Shown here: positions 5,639 through 7,125 of the stretch, piece by piece | Numbering within the stretch: position 1 is the first letter of the stretch | How the letters are laid out: every line of letters begins with the position of its first letter | From: Demequinaceae bacterium UBA4004 | GTDB taxonomy: Bacteria; Actinomycetota; Actinomycetes; Actinomycetales; Demequinaceae | Reading direction: 5' to 3' | NCBI GenBank assembly: GCA_002384765.1 | Contig: DGBM01000173.1 | Location: 3,269-10,393 of the forward strand | DNA: 7,125 nt | Notes under the pieces: generated by a model | Databases searched by the model: none | Told to the model about the DNA's origin: nothing | The model's input: the letters and a program-made list of their open reading frames with translations, nothing else | Position numbers and translations under genes: made by a program

Positions 5639-7125
5639 GTGAAAACTGGATGGACTGACCTCGACAACCGTGCGATCGACACCCTTCGTGTCCTTGCCGC
5701 CGACGCCGTGGAAAAGGTGGGCAACGGCCACCCTGGCACGGCAATCTCGTTGGCCCCAGCCGCGTACCTGCTCTATCAGAACGTGATGACGCATGACCCC
5801 TCGGACCCCAGTTGGTTGGGCCGTGACCGGTTCGTGCTCTCGTGCGGCCACTCGTCGCTCACGCTCTACCTGCAACTCTTTGCGTCGGGCTACCCCATGA
5901 GCTTGGATGACCTCAAGCAACTGCGCACCGAGGGCTCACAAACCCCTGGCCACCCCGAATACGGCCACACGCCGGGAGTGGAAATCACGACGGGGCCGCT
6001 CGGTTCCGGACTTGCCTCCGCAGTGGGCATGGCGATGGCCTCCCGACGTGAGCGCGGCCTGCTCGATCCCGACGCTGCCCCCGGCGAGTCAGTCTTCGAC
6101 CACTACATCTACGTGGTCGCCTCCGACGGCGACCTTGAAGAGGGGGTGTCCTCCGAGGCCTCCTCCCTCGCCGGCGTGCAAGAGCTGGGCAACCTCATCG
6201 TGATCTGGGACGACAACAAGATCTCCATCGAGCACGAGACCGACATCGCGTTCGGCGAGGACGTCCTGAAGCGCTACGAGGCCTACGGCTGGCACACTCA
6301 GCGCGTCGACTGGGTCACGCCCGACGGTTACAAGGAAGACACCGACGCGTTGCTGGACGCCCTCGACAATGCCAAGGCAGAGACGGGCAAGCCGTCGATC
6401 ATCGCGCTCAGCACCATCATCGGCTGGCCCTCGCCCTCGAAGCAGAACACCGGCGGCGTGCACGGGTCCGCGCTTGGCGCCGACGAGGTCGCCGGCCTGA
6501 AGACGGTCCTGGGCTTCGATCCCGAGCAAGACTTCGCCGTGGAGCCCAAGGTGCTGTCGCACATGCACCAGGTGCGCGAACGGGGCCAGGCGGCCCACTC
6601 CGAGTGGAATGCGCGTTTCTCCAAGTGGCAGGCCGAGGAGCCCGAGCGCGCGGCACTCCTTGACCGACTGGTGGCCAAGGAGTTTCCCGCCAACTGGACC
6701 GACGCGCTACCCACCTTCGAGGTGGGCACGTCGATCGCGACGCGCGCCGCCTCCGGCGACGTGCTCACGGCACTCGCCCCCGTGCTGCCCGAGCTGTGGG
6801 GAGGCTCGGCCGACCTCGCAGGCTCGAACAACACGACCATGAAGGGCGAACTGTCGTTCCTGCCCCCGCACCGCTCGGTGAAGTCGTGGGAGGGCACCTG
6901 GTACGGACGCACGCTGCACTTCGGCATCCGCGAGTTCGGCATGGGCACCATCCTCAACGGCATCACGCTGCATGGGCTCACACGCGCCTACGGTGGCACG
7001 TTCCTGGTGTTCTCCGACTACATGCGCGGCTCGGTGCGCCTCGCCGCGCTGATGGGGATCCCCACCACGTTCGTCTGGACCCACGACTCCGTGGGCCTGG
7101 GCGAGGACGGCCCCACCCACCAGCC
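5639..7125 (+). CDS. tkt: Transketolase (3' end outside window)
   Basis: Thiamine-diphosphate enzyme moving two-carbon ketol units between sugar phosphates in the non-oxidative pentose phosphate pathway, cytoplasmic. The first 495 of about 690-700 residues are present. The complete PP domain (about 5-335) contains GHPGTAISLAP with His31, SCGHSS with His71, TPGHPE with His105 and the TPP/Mg motif SDGDLEEG (Asp163) ending at DDN (Asn193). It also has GGVHGSALG with His275. The Pyr domain begins near 355. It holds GGSADLAGSNNT and the catalytic glutamate in FGIREFGMG (Glu432), and breaks off just after GEDGPTHQ. The translation is uninterrupted from the GTG at 5639, which has AGGGAG upstream. 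The longest frames annotated by ATG alone would miss this start. Divergent from ctaB. In relatives tal and zwf commonly follow tkt, but that lies outside the window. Confidence 0.97.
   Translation, partial: MKTGWTDLDNRAIDTLRVLAADAVEKVGNGHPGTAISLAPAAYLLYQNVMTHDPSDPSWLGRDRFVLSCGHSSLTLYLQLFASGYPMSLDDLKQLRTEGSQTPGHPEYGHTPGVEITTGPLGSGLASAVGMAMASRRERGLLDPDAAPGESVFDHYIYVVASDGDLEEGVSSEASSLAGVQELGNLIVIWDDNKISIEHETDIAFGEDVLKRYEAYGWHTQRVDWVTPDGYKEDTDALLDALDNAKAETGKPSIIALSTIIGWPSPSKQNTGGVHGSALGADEVAGLKTVLGFDPEQDFAVEPKVLSHMHQVRERGQAAHSEWNARFSKWQAEEPERAALLDRLVAKEFPANWTDALPTFEVGTSIATRAASGDVLTALAPVLPELWGGSADLAGSNNTTMKGELSFLPPHRSVKSWEGTWYGRTLHFGIREFGMGTILNGITLHGLTRAYGGTFLVFSDYMRGSVRLAALMGIPTTFVWTHDSVGLGEDGPTHQ

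Noticed and set aside
6089..7120. Several minus-strand open frames inside tkt
   Set aside because: All lie within an uninterrupted transketolase reading frame with intact catalytic motifs; they have no supporting features.

Overview
This is a high-GC, almost fully coding chromosomal window that reads as the core genome of an actinobacterium (Actinomycetota). A Micrococcales-like relative is my guess, but the genus cannot be fixed from the sequence. The grounds are strong G/C bias at third codon positions, frequent GTG starts, an actinobacterial-type transketolase TPP motif (SDGDLEEG), and the gene order xerD - ParA-like ATPase - scpA - scpB - rluB, which is a conserved actinobacterial cluster (compare M. 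tuberculosis Rv1701 and Rv1708-Rv1711). I see no mobile elements, CRISPR arrays, tRNA or rRNA genes.

Layout. Seven complete genes and one partial gene lie in one minus-strand block read from about 5529 down to 1. They are ctaB (heme O synthase), xerD (tyrosine recombinase), an orphan ParA/Soj-type ATPase, scpA, scpB, rluB (23S rRNA pseudouridine synthase), aroH (chorismate mutase) and the 5' part of tyrA (prephenate dehydrogenase, running off the left edge). The first six are packed with overlaps or 1-nt gaps (13-nt overlap, 1-nt gap, 1-nt gap, ATGA overlap, TGATG overlap), so they probably form one translationally coupled transcript. A 48-nt gap with its own promoter-like element precedes aroH-tyrA, which are joined by TAATG. 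On the plus strand, divergent from ctaB, a transketolase gene (tkt) starts at 5639 and runs off the right edge.

How the genes work together. XerD (dimer resolution at dif), the ParA-like ATPase and the SMC partners ScpA/ScpB form a chromosome segregation module. RluB modifies 23S rRNA. AroH and TyrA catalyse consecutive steps, chorismate to prephenate to 4-hydroxyphenylpyruvate, on the way to tyrosine. CtaB supplies heme O/A for terminal oxidases. Tkt works in the non-oxidative pentose phosphate pathway. The divergent ctaB/tkt pair is a common actinobacterial arrangement.

The window is mostly ordinary. The points most worth a second look are two promoter-like elements with identical TANNNT-N6-ATG geometry that predict leaderless mRNAs for ctaB and aroH, the ParA-like ATPase with no ParB partner in sight, and the overlap that joins ctaB to the segregation cluster.
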